NCBI GenBank assembly: GCA_002710685.1
Contig: PALD01000045.1
Location: forward strand, 62,001-126,000
Source of the DNA: Cytophagaceae bacterium
Lineage (GTDB): Bacteria; Bacteroidota; Bacteroidia; Flavobacteriales; Flavobacteriaceae
Reading direction: 5' to 3'
Length of the DNA stretch: 64,000 bases
The notes under the pieces were generated by a model, which searched no databases, was not told the origin of the DNA, and saw only the letters and a list, made by a program, of their open reading frames with translations. Shown here piece after piece: positions 16,943 to 26,637 of the stretch (its first letter is position 1; each line of letters begins with the position of its first letter). The translations under genes and the position numbers were made by a program.

Positions 16943-17058
16943 GCTGGTATGTAATGGTAAGGTCTTAAAATTAGGATATTTTTTTGGCGCAGGCCATTTT
17001 ACAATAAGCGGGTCTCGTTTTCGTTTCCGAAATAGGGCCAAAAAAGGCTTATTATTCA

Positions 17059-17066
17059 TATTTTTG
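17059..17066 (+). promoter_or_regulatory. Candidate -7 element of the PPIase operon
   Basis: TATTTTTG matches TAnnTTTG and ends 17 bases before the ppiC-like start. No clear -33 TTG is present. Confidence 0.45.
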
Positions 17067-17083
17067 CTCACTTTTTTGACAGA

Positions 17084-19042
17084 ATGATTCAAACAAAAAA
17101 AATTATTTTCACGTTCTTTTTGGCCACTGTTTTTTCTGGCTATGGCCAGAAGGACACACGGGTGCTCATGACCATAGATGGCAATCCCGTATATGTTGAA
17201 GATTTTAAACAGGTCTATCTCAAGAATTTGGACCTGGTGGAAGATGAATCTCAAAAAGACATTGATTCTTATCTTGAGCTTTTTAAAAAGTACAGGTTAA
17301 AGCTGGCACAGGCCTATGCACTGGGGCTTGATAAAAAACCAGAACTTAAAAGTGAGCTTGACGGCTATAAGCACCAGCTTGCCGAAAACTACATGACAGA
17401 TGCCCCCGTGACCGAAACCTTGATTCAGGAAGCCTATGACCACATGGTAAACGAGGTAGAGGCGAGCCATATCATGATAAGCCTGCAGGATGCAAAAACA
17501 CCTGCCGACACGCTGGAGGCTTATGATAAAATAACTGCAATACGCAAGGAGCTGTTAGCTGGTGCAGATTTTGCAGCACTTGCCAAGGAAAAGAGCGAAG
17601 ATCCATCGGCTATGGATAACGCAGGGTATCTAGGGTGGTTCCATGCATTTAAGATGGTCTATCCCTTTGAGAGGGCCGCCTATAAAACCCCGGTGGGCGG
17701 GGTTTCACCCATTTTAAAGACCCAGTTTGGCTACCACGTTTTAAAAACCTTGAACAAGAGGAAAAGCAGGGGAGAGGTACAGGTTGCACATATCATCCTT
17801 ACCCACAAACAGGCAGATTCTACCATCGACCCAGAAGCCCGTATGCGAGAGATTTATCAAAAACTCCAGCAAGGGGAGTCTTTTGAAAACCTGGCCCTAA
17901 AATATAGTGATGATAGGCAAAGTGCCGTTCAGGGCGGGGTGATCAACCGCTTTGCGGCGGGTCAATTACGAAGTTCAAAATTTGAGGACATGGCCTTCAG
18001 CCTCCTCAAGCCCGGCGATTATAGCAAGCCCTTCAAGACCGAGCTGGGGTGGCACCTTATAAAGCTGGTGCAAAAATTTCCCATAGAGAGCCTCCAGCAA
18101 ATGCGGCCTGAACTTGAGGCCAGGATAAAAAACGATTCCCGCTCCAAGCTCGTGGAAGATGCATTGCTGGCAAAGTTGAACAAGATATATACCGTCAAGG
18201 AGGGTGGAGATGTCGTTATGGCTTTCGCCAAAATAAACCCAACAACCTTGATGCAGGGCAAATGGCAGATGCAACTTCCCGATACTGAACAAGTAAAACC
18301 AGCCCTGATCATTGAAAAAGATACCTTGACCTATAATGATTTTTCAATCTATGTTAAACAGGCACAACGCGCAGCACCAAATTATGCCAATGCACGGGCT
18401 TTCCTTGATTTTGCGTATTCTGGCTTTAAATCAAAATCCCTAAAAGAATATTACCGTTCCCATCTTGCCGAAAATAACATGGAATATGCACAGATCATCA
18501 AGGAATATGAAGAAGGGATCCTCCTTTTTGCCCTGATGGAAGAAAAAATATGGAACCGTGCAAAAGTTGACACCATGGGCCTGCATGGATTTTTTGATGC
18601 AAATAGGGATAATTATCGCTGGCCGGTAAGGTATAGGGTGCTGGTGGCAAGTTCACCTAATGAAAAATCAGCAGAAGAGGCCCTTAAGATGTTGAAGCAG
18701 CAAAAGGCCCCGGCAGATATAAAAAAGCAACTCAACAAGGATGGCCTGGTCAATGTATTTTTTACACAGAAAACGGTAACGGCTGATGATAGCTTGCTCC
18801 CGCAAGGATATATACCACAACCGGGCTTGAACAAGATATACAAGAATGATGACTTTAGCATTGTCTTGCTTGAAGAAGAAATCCCGGCAACAGCCCAGGA
18901 ATTTGATGAAATAAAAGGAAAGGTCATCAACGATTATCAAAACAAGCTTGAACAGGAGTGGCTCTCCAGCCTTGAAAATGGCCATAAGGTCACCGTGGAC
19001 AAACAGGTTTTTGAAGCCGTAAAAAAAGAATTGTCACACTAA
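17084..19042 (+). CDS. Periplasmic parvulin-type peptidyl-prolyl isomerase, two PPIase domains
   Basis: This 652-residue exported protein has a signal peptide (about residues 1-21, ending G-Y-G-Q), a SurA-like N domain, and two parvulin domains at about 122-225 (E-A-S-H-I-M-I ... G-Y-L-G-W-F ... T-Q-F-G-Y-H-V-L-K) and 230-330 (V-A-H-I-I-L ... G-G-V-I-N-R-F ... G-W-H-L-I-K). A long C-terminal part follows. It likely folds outer-membrane proteins. It is the first gene of an operon with two more SurA-type proteins and a MoxR ATPase, with gaps of 0 to 1 base or overlaps. Confidence 0.9.
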   Translation: MIQTKKIIFTFFLATVFSGYGQKDTRVLMTIDGNPVYVEDFKQVYLKNLDLVEDESQKDIDSYLELFKKYRLKLAQAYALGLDKKPELKSELDGYKHQLAENYMTDAPVTETLIQEAYDHMVNEVEASHIMISLQDAKTPADTLEAYDKITAIRKELLAGADFAALAKEKSEDPSAMDNAGYLGWFHAFKMVYPFERAAYKTPVGGVSPILKTQFGYHVLKTLNKRKSRGEVQVAHIILTHKQADSTIDPEARMREIYQKLQQGESFENLALKYSDDRQSAVQGGVINRFAAGQLRSSKFEDMAFSLLKPGDYSKPFKTELGWHLIKLVQKFPIESLQQMRPELEARIKNDSRSKLVEDALLAKLNKIYTVKEGGDVVMAFAKINPTTLMQGKWQMQLPDTEQVKPALIIEKDTLTYNDFSIYVKQAQRAAPNYANARAFLDFAYSGFKSKSLKEYYRSHLAENNMEYAQIIKEYEEGILLFALMEEKIWNRAKVDTMGLHGFFDANRDNYRWPVRYRVLVASSPNEKSAEEALKMLKQQKAPADIKKQLNKDGLVNVFFTQKTVTADDSLLPQGYIPQPGLNKIYKNDDFSIVLLEEEIPATAQEFDEIKGKVINDYQNKLEQEWLSSLENGHKVTVDKQVFEAVKKELSH

Positions 19043-19903
19043 ATGAAAAAGCACGTCTTTTTAACAATATACATCGGGCTGATCCTTTCATCCTGTTCTT
19101 TTTTTGAAAGCAAGAAGGAAGGCATACCCGTGGCAAGGGTCAACAATACCTACTTGTACAAGCAGGATATACAGGACCTGGTCACCCCAGGGATGTCGCC
19201 AGATGATAGTGCCCTTGTGGTCAATGGTTTTGTAGAACGATGGGCAAGGCAGCAATTGCTGCTTGATGGTGCCAAGCGCAATATATCACTGGATGATCAA
19301 GAGCGTATGGAAAACCTAGTGGCACAGTACAGGGCAGACCTATATGCGCAGGCATATAAAGATGTCATGGTCGCTAAGGGTCTGGACAGTGCGGTCACTG
19401 ATGGTGAGGCAAAGGCGTTTTATGAAAACAACAAAAATAATTTCAAGCTCAACGAAGAGCTTTTGAAATTGAGGTTCATACAGGTCAATGAGAATGCGTA
19501 TAACCTTGATGATGTAAAGAAAAGGTTTGTGAGGTTTGATGCAGAAGACAAACGTTACCTGGATAGTATTTCGGTACAATTTCAAACGCAGTCCCTCAAT
19601 GATAGTGTATGGGTAAGTGCAGATCAGGTGATAAAAACCATTGCGCCCCTTACCCCTGAAAATAAGGAAGATTACCTAAAAAAAACCAGTTTCCTGCAAT
19701 TGCGTGATTCATTAGGGTTATATTTGATCGCGATTGAAGACAAGCTTTCACGCAATGAGGATGCACCCTTAGAATATGTGATGCCAACGGTTAAGCAGGT
19801 ATTGGTGAACAGGAAAAAACTTGAGTTGATCAAGAAACTTGAAAAGGATATAATTAAAGATGCAATTGAAAACAATCAGTTTGAAATTTATGATGAGAAG
19901 TAA
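19043..19903 (+). CDS. SurA-like chaperone lipoprotein without PPIase domain
   Basis: This 286-residue protein has a lipoprotein signal with lipobox L-S-S-C at about residues 15-18. It resembles the SurA N-terminal chaperone module (P-V-A-R-V-N-N-T-Y-L-Y-K-Q-D-I near residue 30) and lacks a parvulin core. It starts directly after the stop of the upstream PPIase gene and overlaps the downstream SurA start by 14 bases. It probably acts with its neighbours in outer-membrane protein assembly. Confidence 0.8.
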   Translation: MKKHVFLTIYIGLILSSCSFFESKKEGIPVARVNNTYLYKQDIQDLVTPGMSPDDSALVVNGFVERWARQQLLLDGAKRNISLDDQERMENLVAQYRADLYAQAYKDVMVAKGLDSAVTDGEAKAFYENNKNNFKLNEELLKLRFIQVNENAYNLDDVKKRFVRFDAEDKRYLDSISVQFQTQSLNDSVWVSADQVIKTIAPLTPENKEDYLKKTSFLQLRDSLGLYLIAIEDKLSRNEDAPLEYVMPTVKQVLVNRKKLELIKKLEKDIIKDAIENNQFEIYDEK

Positions 19904-21311
19904 GATACTGGCAATTTTTTGCCTTGTGGCGGCTTCAGCTACTTCGCAAGAAGTGATAAGTGAAGGTGGAGAAGATGTGGCCAAAGTGCCAGATACCACA
20001 AAAGCTGCTCCCGTCAAGGCCTTTAAGGTAGATGGTGTTGCCGCGGTGGTGGGGGACTTTGTGATACTGGACAGCGATATTTTTCAGGCACGGGAGGGTC
20101 TAAAGGAGCAAGGGGTCGATAATCAAATTAGCGATTGTGACCTGCTTGACAAGCTTATGGAAACCAAGCTTTATGCACACCAGGCAATCGTGGATAGTAT
20201 CACGGTGCCAGAAGCCCAGATACGCAGCTACACAAACCAGCAAATTGATTATTTCAAAGAACGTTTTGGCGGAAGCGAAGAAAGGGTATTGAAGTTTTAC
20301 CGTAAGGAAAGCATGGGCGACCTGGAAAAGGAACTTTATGAAATCAACAAGAACCAGGAGCTCGCAAAGATGATGCAGCAAAAGATTGTTGAGAACCTTG
20401 AGGTCACGCCAGAAGAAATAAGGGCATATTTTAACGAGCTCAAGGAAAGTGATGGCGGTCTTCCCATTTTTGGCGATGAGGTAGAAATCTCAAAAATAAT
20501 GGTCGAGCCAGAAGTACCCGAGGCTGAGAAACAAAAAGTAATCAATGAACTCAATGGTTACCGCAGGGATATCCTGGAAAACGGGAGCAGCTTTGCAACA
20601 AAGGCCGTACTGTGGTCTGAAGATGAATCCACCCGGGGCAAGGGCGGCTTGATAGAGGGTGTTGACCGCAAGGCACAGTTTGTAAAAGAATTTAGGGATG
20701 TGGCCTTTAGCCTTCAAGAAGGAGAGATAAGTAAACCCTTTGAAACTGAATTTGGTTTTCACATCATTCAAGTGGTAAAGATAAAAGGGCAAAAAATTGA
20801 CCTGCGCCATATCTTGAGGATACCCAAGATTACAGAAGAATCAGAAAAAGCAGCCAAGGAAAAGATAGAAACCATCAAGAAGCGCATTGCTGATGGCGAA
20901 TTGACTTTCGCGGAAGCGGCACGTGAATTCTCTGATGAGAAGGAAACGGCAAGTGATGGTGGCGTGCTCTTCAACCCCACGACCCAGGACAGGATGTTTG
21001 AAGTAAAAAACCTGCCCCCCGAGATTTACCCAAAAGTACGCGACCTGAAGGTAGGCGAGATAAGCGAAGTGTTCAACAACCCCACAAGAACGGGCCGTAC
21101 ACGTTATGAGGTGTACACGGTTTCAAAACGTGTGGATGAGCATACTGCTGATTTTGCGGTAGATTACCTAAAGATCAAGGACCTTGCATTGCAGGACAAA
21201 AGTATTGAGGCCGTTAAAAAATGGCAGAATGAAAAAATAAACGAAACATACATCAAGATCAACCGCGATCACCGTGATTGTGATTTTTCTAATAACTGGC
21301 TAAACCAATAA
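19890..21311 (+). CDS. surA: SurA-type periplasmic chaperone/PPIase
   Basis: This 473-residue protein has a signal peptide (M-M-R-S-K-I-L-A-I-F..., ending A-T-S-Q), a SurA N domain (G-V-A-A-V-V-G-D-F-V-I-L-D-S-D-I), and two parvulin-type domains at about 170-280 (E-F-G-F-H-I-I-Q) and 290-390 (L-R-H-I-L-R ... F-S-D-E-K-E-T-A-S-D-G-G). The start at 19890 was preferred over an upstream in-frame Met because the signal peptide begins there. It overlaps the preceding gene, so translation is probably coupled. SurA binds unfolded outer-membrane proteins. A copy of the palindrome at 20904-20918 encodes F-A-E-A-A. Confidence 0.88.
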   Translation: MMRSKILAIFCLVAASATSQEVISEGGEDVAKVPDTTKAAPVKAFKVDGVAAVVGDFVILDSDIFQAREGLKEQGVDNQISDCDLLDKLMETKLYAHQAIVDSITVPEAQIRSYTNQQIDYFKERFGGSEERVLKFYRKESMGDLEKELYEINKNQELAKMMQQKIVENLEVTPEEIRAYFNELKESDGGLPIFGDEVEISKIMVEPEVPEAEKQKVINELNGYRRDILENGSSFATKAVLWSEDESTRGKGGLIEGVDRKAQFVKEFRDVAFSLQEGEISKPFETEFGFHIIQVVKIKGQKIDLRHILRIPKITEESEKAAKEKIETIKKRIADGELTFAEAAREFSDEKETASDGGVLFNPTTQDRMFEVKNLPPEIYPKVRDLKVGEISEVFNNPTRTGRTRYEVYTVSKRVDEHTADFAVDYLKIKDLALQDKSIEAVKKWQNEKINETYIKINRDHRDCDFSNNWLNQ

Positions 21312-21312
21312 T

Positions 21313-22266
21313 ATGTCTGATGTTGCGGCTATTGATGGGCTGGTAAAAAAATACGGCTCTCTTAAAAATGAAATTGCAAAAGTGATTATAGGCCAGGAGG
21401 CCGTGGTCGATCAGGTTATTCTTTCAATCTTTAGTGGGGGTCATGCCCTGTTGGTAGGTGTTCCCGGCCTCGCAAAAACATTGATGGTAAATACCATCTC
21501 CCAGGCGCTGGGGCTGGACTTTAAACGCATACAGTTTACGCCAGACCTTATGCCCAGTGATATATTGGGGTCTGAAATACTCGATGAATCGAGGCATTTT
21601 AAATTTTTACCGGGACCGGTGTTCGCAAATATCATCCTTGCTGACGAGATAAACCGTACCCCGCCAAAAACCCAGGCAGCCCTGCTCGAGGCCATGCAGG
21701 AAAAAGCCGTTACCGTTGCCGGGAAAAGCTACCCGCTCTCCAGGCCCTATTTTGTGCTGGCCACTCAAAACCCCATTGAGCAGGAAGGGACGTATCCCTT
21801 GCCCGAAGCTCAGTTGGACCGTTTTATGTTTGCCATAAACCTGACGTACCCCTCGCATCAAGAAGAGGTGAGCATTGTCAAGGCCACGACCACAGATAGT
21901 ACAAATACCGTGAATCCACTGTTCACGGCCGCTGAAATTTCAGGATATCAACAGCTCATAAGGCGCGTACCGGTTGCTGACAATGTTATTGAGTATGCCG
22001 TCAAGCTTGTGGGCAAGACCAGGCCGGCCTCTAGCGGGGCGCCACAACTGGTAAAAGATTACCTGGACTGGGGTGCCGGGCCACGTGCTTCACAAAATCT
22101 TATCCTCGCTGCAAAGACACATGCGGCGCTAAAGGGCAAGTATTCTCCAGATATCGAGGATGTGCAGGCCGTCTCAGAAGGTATACTGCGCCATCGTCTC
22201 ATCAAGAACTACAAGGCTGAGGCAGAAGGTCTTACCATTGAGAAGATTATCCAGGAACTCCATTGA
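21313..22266 (+). CDS. MoxR family AAA+ ATPase (orphan)
   Basis: This 317-residue protein has Walker A G-V-P-G-L-A-K-T, Walker B I-L-A-D-E-I-N-R, sensor 1 A-T-Q-N-P-I-E-Q-E-G-T-Y and the E-A-Q-L-D-R-F arginine-finger motif, then the C-terminal lid. MoxR ATPases help assemble or activate partner complexes, normally with an adjacent DUF58/VWA gene. Here no DUF58 gene follows; instead it starts 1 base after surA in the PPIase operon. It may serve envelope protein maturation. A second MoxR at 41604-42683 has the usual partners. Confidence 0.92.
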   Translation: MSDVAAIDGLVKKYGSLKNEIAKVIIGQEAVVDQVILSIFSGGHALLVGVPGLAKTLMVNTISQALGLDFKRIQFTPDLMPSDILGSEILDESRHFKFLPGPVFANIILADEINRTPPKTQAALLEAMQEKAVTVAGKSYPLSRPYFVLATQNPIEQEGTYPLPEAQLDRFMFAINLTYPSHQEEVSIVKATTTDSTNTVNPLFTAAEISGYQQLIRRVPVADNVIEYAVKLVGKTRPASSGAPQLVKDYLDWGAGPRASQNLILAAKTHAALKGKYSPDIEDVQAVSEGILRHRLIKNYKAEAEGLTIEKIIQELH

Positions 22267-22271
22267 TAAGC

Positions 22272-22284
22272 CTTTCGGCGAAAG
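22272..22284. repeat. Interspersed palindrome, CTTTC-GAAAG form, after moxR
   Basis: CTTTCGGCGAAAG begins 5 bases after the MoxR stop codon. Confidence 0.6.
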
Positions 22285-22432
22285 CCATAAAAACCTAATG
22301 GGTGCACCTGCTCTTTTGATGCATTCTATATTAGTTTTGAAATCGTTTTTCTAAAGCATTAAAAGTTTAGAATTCACGCGGTTTTTCGTAATTTCGTACC
22401 GCTTTTTTAACAATTAAAATAAAGATTAAATC

Positions 22433-24697
22433 ATGGCATTTGATATTGATATGATCAAGTCGGTTTACAGTAAGGTGGCGGAGCGTGTTGACGCGGCGCG
22501 CGAAATTACGGGTAAGCCCCTAACGCTGGCAGAAAAAATACTATACTCCCACCTTTGGGACGGGAAGACCGATAGGGCATTTGTACGTGGTAAGGATTAC
22601 GTGGATTTTGCTCCAGATCGTATCGCTTGTCAGGATGCTACGGCACAAATGGCCCTGTTGCAGTTCATGCAGGCGGGGAAGAAAAATGTTGCCGTGCCCA
22701 CCACCGTGCATTGCGACCACCTTATCCAAGCAAAACAGGGGGCAAAGAAGGATTTAAAAAGAGCTAATGAAACCAGTAACGAGGTGTTTGATTTTTTAGA
22801 GTCTGTCTCTAATAAATATGGTATAGGTTTCTGGAAACCGGGAGCAGGTATCATTCACCAGGTAGTTCTTGAAAACTACGCTTTTCCTGGGGGAATGATG
22901 ATAGGTACTGACAGCCACACGGTAAATGCCGGTGGTCTGGGAATGGTGGCAATAGGTGTGGGAGGAGCTGATGCCGTTGATGTGATGGCAGGTATGCCAT
23001 GGGAGCTCAAGTTTCCCAAGCTCATAGGTGTTAAACTAACCGGTGAACTCAATGGATGGACGGCTTCCAAGGACGTTATCCTCAAAGTGGCTGGCATCCT
23101 TACCGTAAAGGGAGGTACCGGTGCAATTGTTGAATATTTTGGCCCAGGAGCTAAAAACCTTTCGGCCACCGGTAAAGGCACCATCTGTAACATGGGTGCA
23201 GAGATAGGGGCAACTACATCCACATTTGGTTACGATGAGTCCATGGAGCGTTTCTTGCGCGCCACTGACCGTGCCGATGTTGCAGATGCCGCAAATGAAA
23301 TCAAGGAATATCTAACAGGTGACGATGAAGTATATGCCAATCCAGAGCAATACTTTGACGAGGTTATAGAAATCAACCTTTCAGAATTACGTCCTCACCT
23401 TAATGGTCCCTTTACACCAGATTTAGCTACCCCGGTAGGTGAACTGGGCGAGAAGGCCGCAAAAAATGACTGGCCCCTTAAAGTTGACTGGGGGCTTATA
23501 GGTTCTTGTACAAACTCAAGTTATGAAGACCTCTCTCGAGCGGCTTCAATAGCACAACAGGCAATCGATAAGAAATTAAAGCCCAAGAGCGATTTTGGTA
23601 TCAACCCGGGCTCTGAACAGATTCGTTTTACAGCAGAACGTGATGGGTTGTTGGAAGTTTTTGAAAACCTGGGTGCAACCGTATTCACAAATGCCTGTGG
23701 GCCATGTATAGGGCAGTGGGACCGTAGTGACCGCAAGGGTGATGAGAAGAACACCATCGTACATTCCTTTAACCGTAACTTCTCTAAGCGTGCCGATGGC
23801 AACCCCAATACGCATGCCTTTGTAGGTTCTCCAGAGATGGTCGCCGCAATTGCAATTTCGGGCCGCCTGGATTTTGACCCCATGACAGATACTTTATTGA
23901 ACGAAGATGGAGAAGAAGTAAAACTGGACGTACCTGTAGGTCTTGAGCTTCCGCCAAAAGGTTTTGCGGTAGATGAAAATGGATATCTTGCCCCTACGGC
24001 AGATGGCAGTTCAGTAGAAGTAAAAGTTGCTTCAGATAGTGAGCGTCTAGAGTTGCTTACTCCTTTTGAGCCTATCAAGGATTCAGACCTAAAGAACGTA
24101 AAGTTGTTGATCAAGGCATTCGGTAAATGTACCACAGACCATATCTCAATGGCAGGACCCTGGTTGCGCTACCGTGGGCACCTTGACAATATTTCAAACA
24201 ACTGCCTCATAGGTGCCGTTAATGCGTTCAACAAGAAGACCAATTTTGTTAAAAGCCAGCTAACGGGAGAATATGATGGCGTGCCACTTACACAACGCGA
24301 GTATAAAGCTAAAGGAATCAAGACCATCGTTGTGGGTGACCACAATTACGGTGAAGGTTCTTCTCGTGAGCATGCTGCCATGGAGCCACGTCACCTGGGC
24401 GTTGCCGCCGTACTGGTAAAATCTTTTGCACGTATCCATGAGACAAACCTTAAAAAGCAGGGGATGTTGGGATTGACGTTTGCTAATGAAAATGATTACG
24501 ATTTGATACAAGAAGATGATACCTTCAGCTTTGTTGATATCGAAGAATTTGCGCCAGACAAGCCTTTGACCATTGAAGTCACGCACGCAGATGGAAGCAA
24601 GGATACAATCATTGCAAACCATACATATAATGATGCGCAGATTGCTTGGTACAGGGAAGGCTCTGCACTTAACCTTATAAAGAAGCAGAACGCTTAG
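22433..24697 (+). CDS. acn: Aconitate hydratase
   Basis: This 754-residue [4Fe-4S] enzyme interconverts citrate and isocitrate in the TCA cycle. Cluster-ligand regions are G-S-C-T-N-S-S at about residue 357 and N-A-C-G-P-C-I-G at about 422. The swivel domain carries [15 protein letters not shown]. Its length and sequence are of the mitochondrial-type aconitase found in Bacteroidota. It is monocistronic with a terminator. TAGTTTTG at 22332-22339 is a possible -7 box, leaving a leader of about 90 bases. Confidence 0.95.
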   Translation: MAFDIDMIKSVYSKVAERVDAAREITGKPLTLAEKILYSHLWDGKTDRAFVRGKDYVDFAPDRIACQDATAQMALLQFMQAGKKNVAVPTTVHCDHLIQAKQGAKKDLKRANETSNEVFDFLESVSNKYGIGFWKPGAGIIHQVVLENYAFPGGMMIGTDSHTVNAGGLGMVAIGVGGADAVDVMAGMPWELKFPKLIGVKLTGELNGWTASKDVILKVAGILTVKGGTGAIVEYFGPGAKNLSATGKGTICNMGAEIGATTSTFGYDESMERFLRATDRADVADAANEIKEYLTGDDEVYANPEQYFDEVIEINLSELRPHLNGPFTPDLATPVGELGEKAAKNDWPLKVDWGLIGSCTNSSYEDLSRAASIAQQAIDKKLKPKSDFGINPGSEQIRFTAERDGLLEVFENLGATVFTNACGPCIGQWDRSDRKGDEKNTIVHSFNRNFSKRADGNPNTHAFVGSPEMVAAIAISGRLDFDPMTDTLLNEDGEEVKLDVPVGLELPPKGFAVDENGYLAPTADGSSVEVKVASDSERLELLTPFEPIKDSDLKNVKLLIKAFGKCTTDHISMAGPWLRYRGHLDNISNNCLIGAVNAFNKKTNFVKSQLTGEYDGVPLTQREYKAKGIKTIVVGDHNYGEGSSREHAAMEPRHLGVAAVLVKSFARIHETNLKKQGMLGLTFANENDYDLIQEDDTFSFVDIEEFAPDKPLTIEVTHADGSKDTIIANHTYNDAQIAWYREGSALNLIKKQNA

Positions 24698-24721
24698 GGC
24701 AACTGTTAAACTATTTGTAAA

Positions 24722-24753
24722 AAACCATCCCCAACGGCGGATGGTTTTTTTTT
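24722..24753 (+). terminator. Terminator of aconitase
   Basis: AAACCATCC pairs with GGATGGTTT and is followed by a run of nine T on the plus strand. Confidence 0.88.
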
Positions 24754-24809
24754 ATAAAATACCCAAGGTACTTTTACGTTATCCAACTTAATAAATGAAC
24801 ATAAACTAT

Positions 24810-25700
24810 ATGAAACCAATCTTCAAACTTTCTACTTTAATATTATCAGTTGCAACACTTATGTCATGTGGTGGTAATGATGATGATAGGGAGGTACAAA
24901 CAACGCTTACACTCAATACTTTTAATCTAGGTGAATTGCCTAACAATGCCGAATATGAAGCTTGGCTTGTAAGTAATGGTGAAAACATATCGCTGGGCAA
25001 ATTCAATGGAAATGCAAGTGAAAAAACATTTAGGGTTTCTCTTGAGAGGGCAGATGCCGCGACTCAATTTCTTATTAGTATAGAACCGGGCAACGATCCT
25101 AGTGGAGAAATTTCTAATACAATTTTACTTTCAGGTCCGTTTTCAGGAAACAGTGCATCTTTGAATATCAATAATGCAATAGCAAACCTTTCAGGTATTT
25201 CAGGTGCTTATACACTTATGACGCCTACTGATAACAATTCTTCAAATGAGCAATCAGGCTTCTACTTTTATAATCCCACTTCAGGTACAGCGGCACTTAA
25301 CCTGCCAACGCTTCCTGATGGATGGATGTATGAAGGTTGGGTAACCTTGCCCAAGCAGGGAGGGGGAACCGTTAATCTTAGTACAGGTAAGTTTACATCA
25401 CCAGAAGGCAGGGATGAATTTGACGGATATAGTTCAAATACAAATACCTCCCCATCCTTTCCTGGCGAGGACTTTTTAAGCACACAGTTCTTGTCTCTTC
25501 AGGGAGTTAGTACGCCAGTGGATATACGGGGTAAAAAGGTCTTTATATCAATAGAACCAGCAACTGATCCCGATGAATTGACGCCATTCTACATTCAGCC
25601 ATTAATAAATAACCTTACCGGGCAGGATTTGGCTCCAGCCATGAATACAATGACTGTAAACTCTGCATCATTTCCGCAGGGTGTAGTTATTAAAGAGTAA
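24810..25700 (+). CDS. Lipoprotein with two RskA-like repeats
   Basis: This 296-residue lipoprotein has M-K-P-I-F-K-L-S-T-L-I-L-S-V-A then M-S-C as lipobox. An alternative Met lies 5 codons earlier (24795). The mature part has two similar halves, about 30-130 and 145-280, each with an E-A-W-L or E-G-W-V strand, a G-K-F strand, and F-L-I-S-I-E-P or V-F-I-S-I-E-P, followed by an acidic loop. This resembles the extracytoplasmic domain of anti-sigma-K (RskA-type) proteins, without the membrane or sigma-binding parts. Role unknown. Confidence 0.7.
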   Translation: MKPIFKLSTLILSVATLMSCGGNDDDREVQTTLTLNTFNLGELPNNAEYEAWLVSNGENISLGKFNGNASEKTFRVSLERADAATQFLISIEPGNDPSGEISNTILLSGPFSGNSASLNINNAIANLSGISGAYTLMTPTDNNSSNEQSGFYFYNPTSGTAALNLPTLPDGWMYEGWVTLPKQGGGTVNLSTGKFTSPEGRDEFDGYSSNTNTSPSFPGEDFLSTQFLSLQGVSTPVDIRGKKVFISIEPATDPDELTPFYIQPLINNLTGQDLAPAMNTMTVNSASFPQGVVIKE

Positions 25701-25721
25701 TAAAAAGATTTTAGATAAAAG

Positions 25722-25752
25722 AAAAGAAGCTTCTATTCCAGAAGCTTCTTTT
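25722..25752. terminator. Perfect bidirectional terminator overlapping a stop codon
   Basis: AAAAGAAGCTTCT pairs perfectly over 13 bases with AGAAGCTTCTTTT around ATTCC. It ends the lipoprotein gene on the plus strand and overlaps the last codons and stop of the convergent XRE/S24 gene. Confidence 0.9.
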
Positions 25753-26470
25753 TTATTTGTGAGATATCATCCTGAAGTATCTGTACCTTGTTTTCAAGAG
25801 ATTGAAGTTTTTTGTTTGAGTCCATGTCCACCACGTTCAATGCGCTGGTTATCTTGCCTCGTACGATAAGCACTTCAACGATGTTGTTAAGTGAGTAGCT
25901 TACAGTTTCATACTTACTGTTATCACTTATCATTATTATCGCATTGTTATTAAGGTCCTTCTTGATGCGCTTGGTCATCACGGCCTTATCTGTTATGATA
26001 ACGCCTACAGAGCCATCAAGGATGTCAGATAGATCCTCAACTTTTTGGGCAATAAGTATATCTCCATGTAATAGCGTGGGCATCATGCTGTCTCCTTCTA
26101 CTTCAAAGAGCTTTTGACCATTTGCGGGTTCATAACCGGGTATCTTGTACATGTTCATCTCTTCCATCCACTCAGGATTGTTGAGATTGTCTATAAACCC
26201 GGCACGGGCTTCAACATTTATCAATGGTACAAAACCATTGTTATTTGTCATTATGATCGCATGTCTCGATCCTCTTAAGATCCTATCAGTAGGAACACTG
26301 TAAATCCTGCTTAATGTAAGGAGGTGGTCTGTTGTAATGGAGTTTTGTCCATTCTCGATAAGGGAGTAGGCGCCTTGGGTAATTCCTAGTTCTGTTGCGA
26401 TTTTCTTTTGTGAGAATCCAGAGCTTTCCCTAAGTGCCTTGAGCTGTAAAGAAACTATGTTGTTTTTCAT
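25733..26470 (-). CDS. XRE/S24 LexA-CI-type repressor
   Basis: This 245-residue protein has a helix-turn-helix at about 8-62 (G-F-S-Q-K-K-I-A-T-E-L-G-I-T-Q-G-A-Y-S), then a LexA/CI-type peptidase domain. It has a potential Ala90-Gly91 self-cleavage bond in E-A-R-A-G-F, nucleophile Ser128 in E-G-D-S-M-M-P-T-L and general base Lys167 in V-M-T-K-R. A coiled coil of about 30 residues ends the protein, unusual for the family. This suggests a self-cleaving repressor that responds to stress. There are no phage genes around it. A perfect 8-4-8 inverted repeat sits 28 bases upstream of its start. Confidence 0.85.
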   Translation of the reverse strand: MKNNIVSLQLKALRESSGFSQKKIATELGITQGAYSLIENGQNSITTDHLLTLSRIYSVPTDRILRGSRHAIIMTNNNGFVPLINVEARAGFIDNLNNPEWMEEMNMYKIPGYEPANGQKLFEVEGDSMMPTLLHGDILIAQKVEDLSDILDGSVGVIITDKAVMTKRIKKDLNNNAIIMISDNSKYETVSYSLNNIVEVLIVRGKITSALNVVDMDSNKKLQSLENKVQILQDDISQIKKKLLE

Positions 26471-26497
26471 GTAAGGGGTGCTAAGTCGCTAATATAG

Positions 26498-26517
26498 AAT
26501 ATTTTTGATAAAATATT
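26498..26517. promoter_or_regulatory. Candidate autoregulatory operator of the XRE/S24 repressor
   Basis: AATATTTT-TGAT-AAAATATT is a perfect inverted repeat 28 bases upstream of the start codon, a usual location and size for a CI/LexA-like operator. It is AT-only in the arms, so chance is possible. A second small dyad, CGAAAT-TTTG-ATTTCG, lies at 26581-26596. Confidence 0.45.
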
Positions 26518-26637
26518 TTTTATAATAATCTAAAATTGTGCTATTTATCCTATTAAATTGATTTTTTTTATGTTTTTTGTCGAAATTTTGATTTCGTGCT
26601 AAACGTGGTTTTTCAATTAAACGTTTTAATAAGAATT

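Noticed and set aside
23521-24135. 204-codon minus-strand open frame inside aconitase
   Set aside because: Shadow of aconitase codon bias, rich in Ser and Arg, with no domain.
25733-26470. Prophage immunity region
   Set aside because: The XRE/S24 repressor looks phage-like, but no integrase, structural, lysis or replication genes occur nearby and flanks are housekeeping genes.
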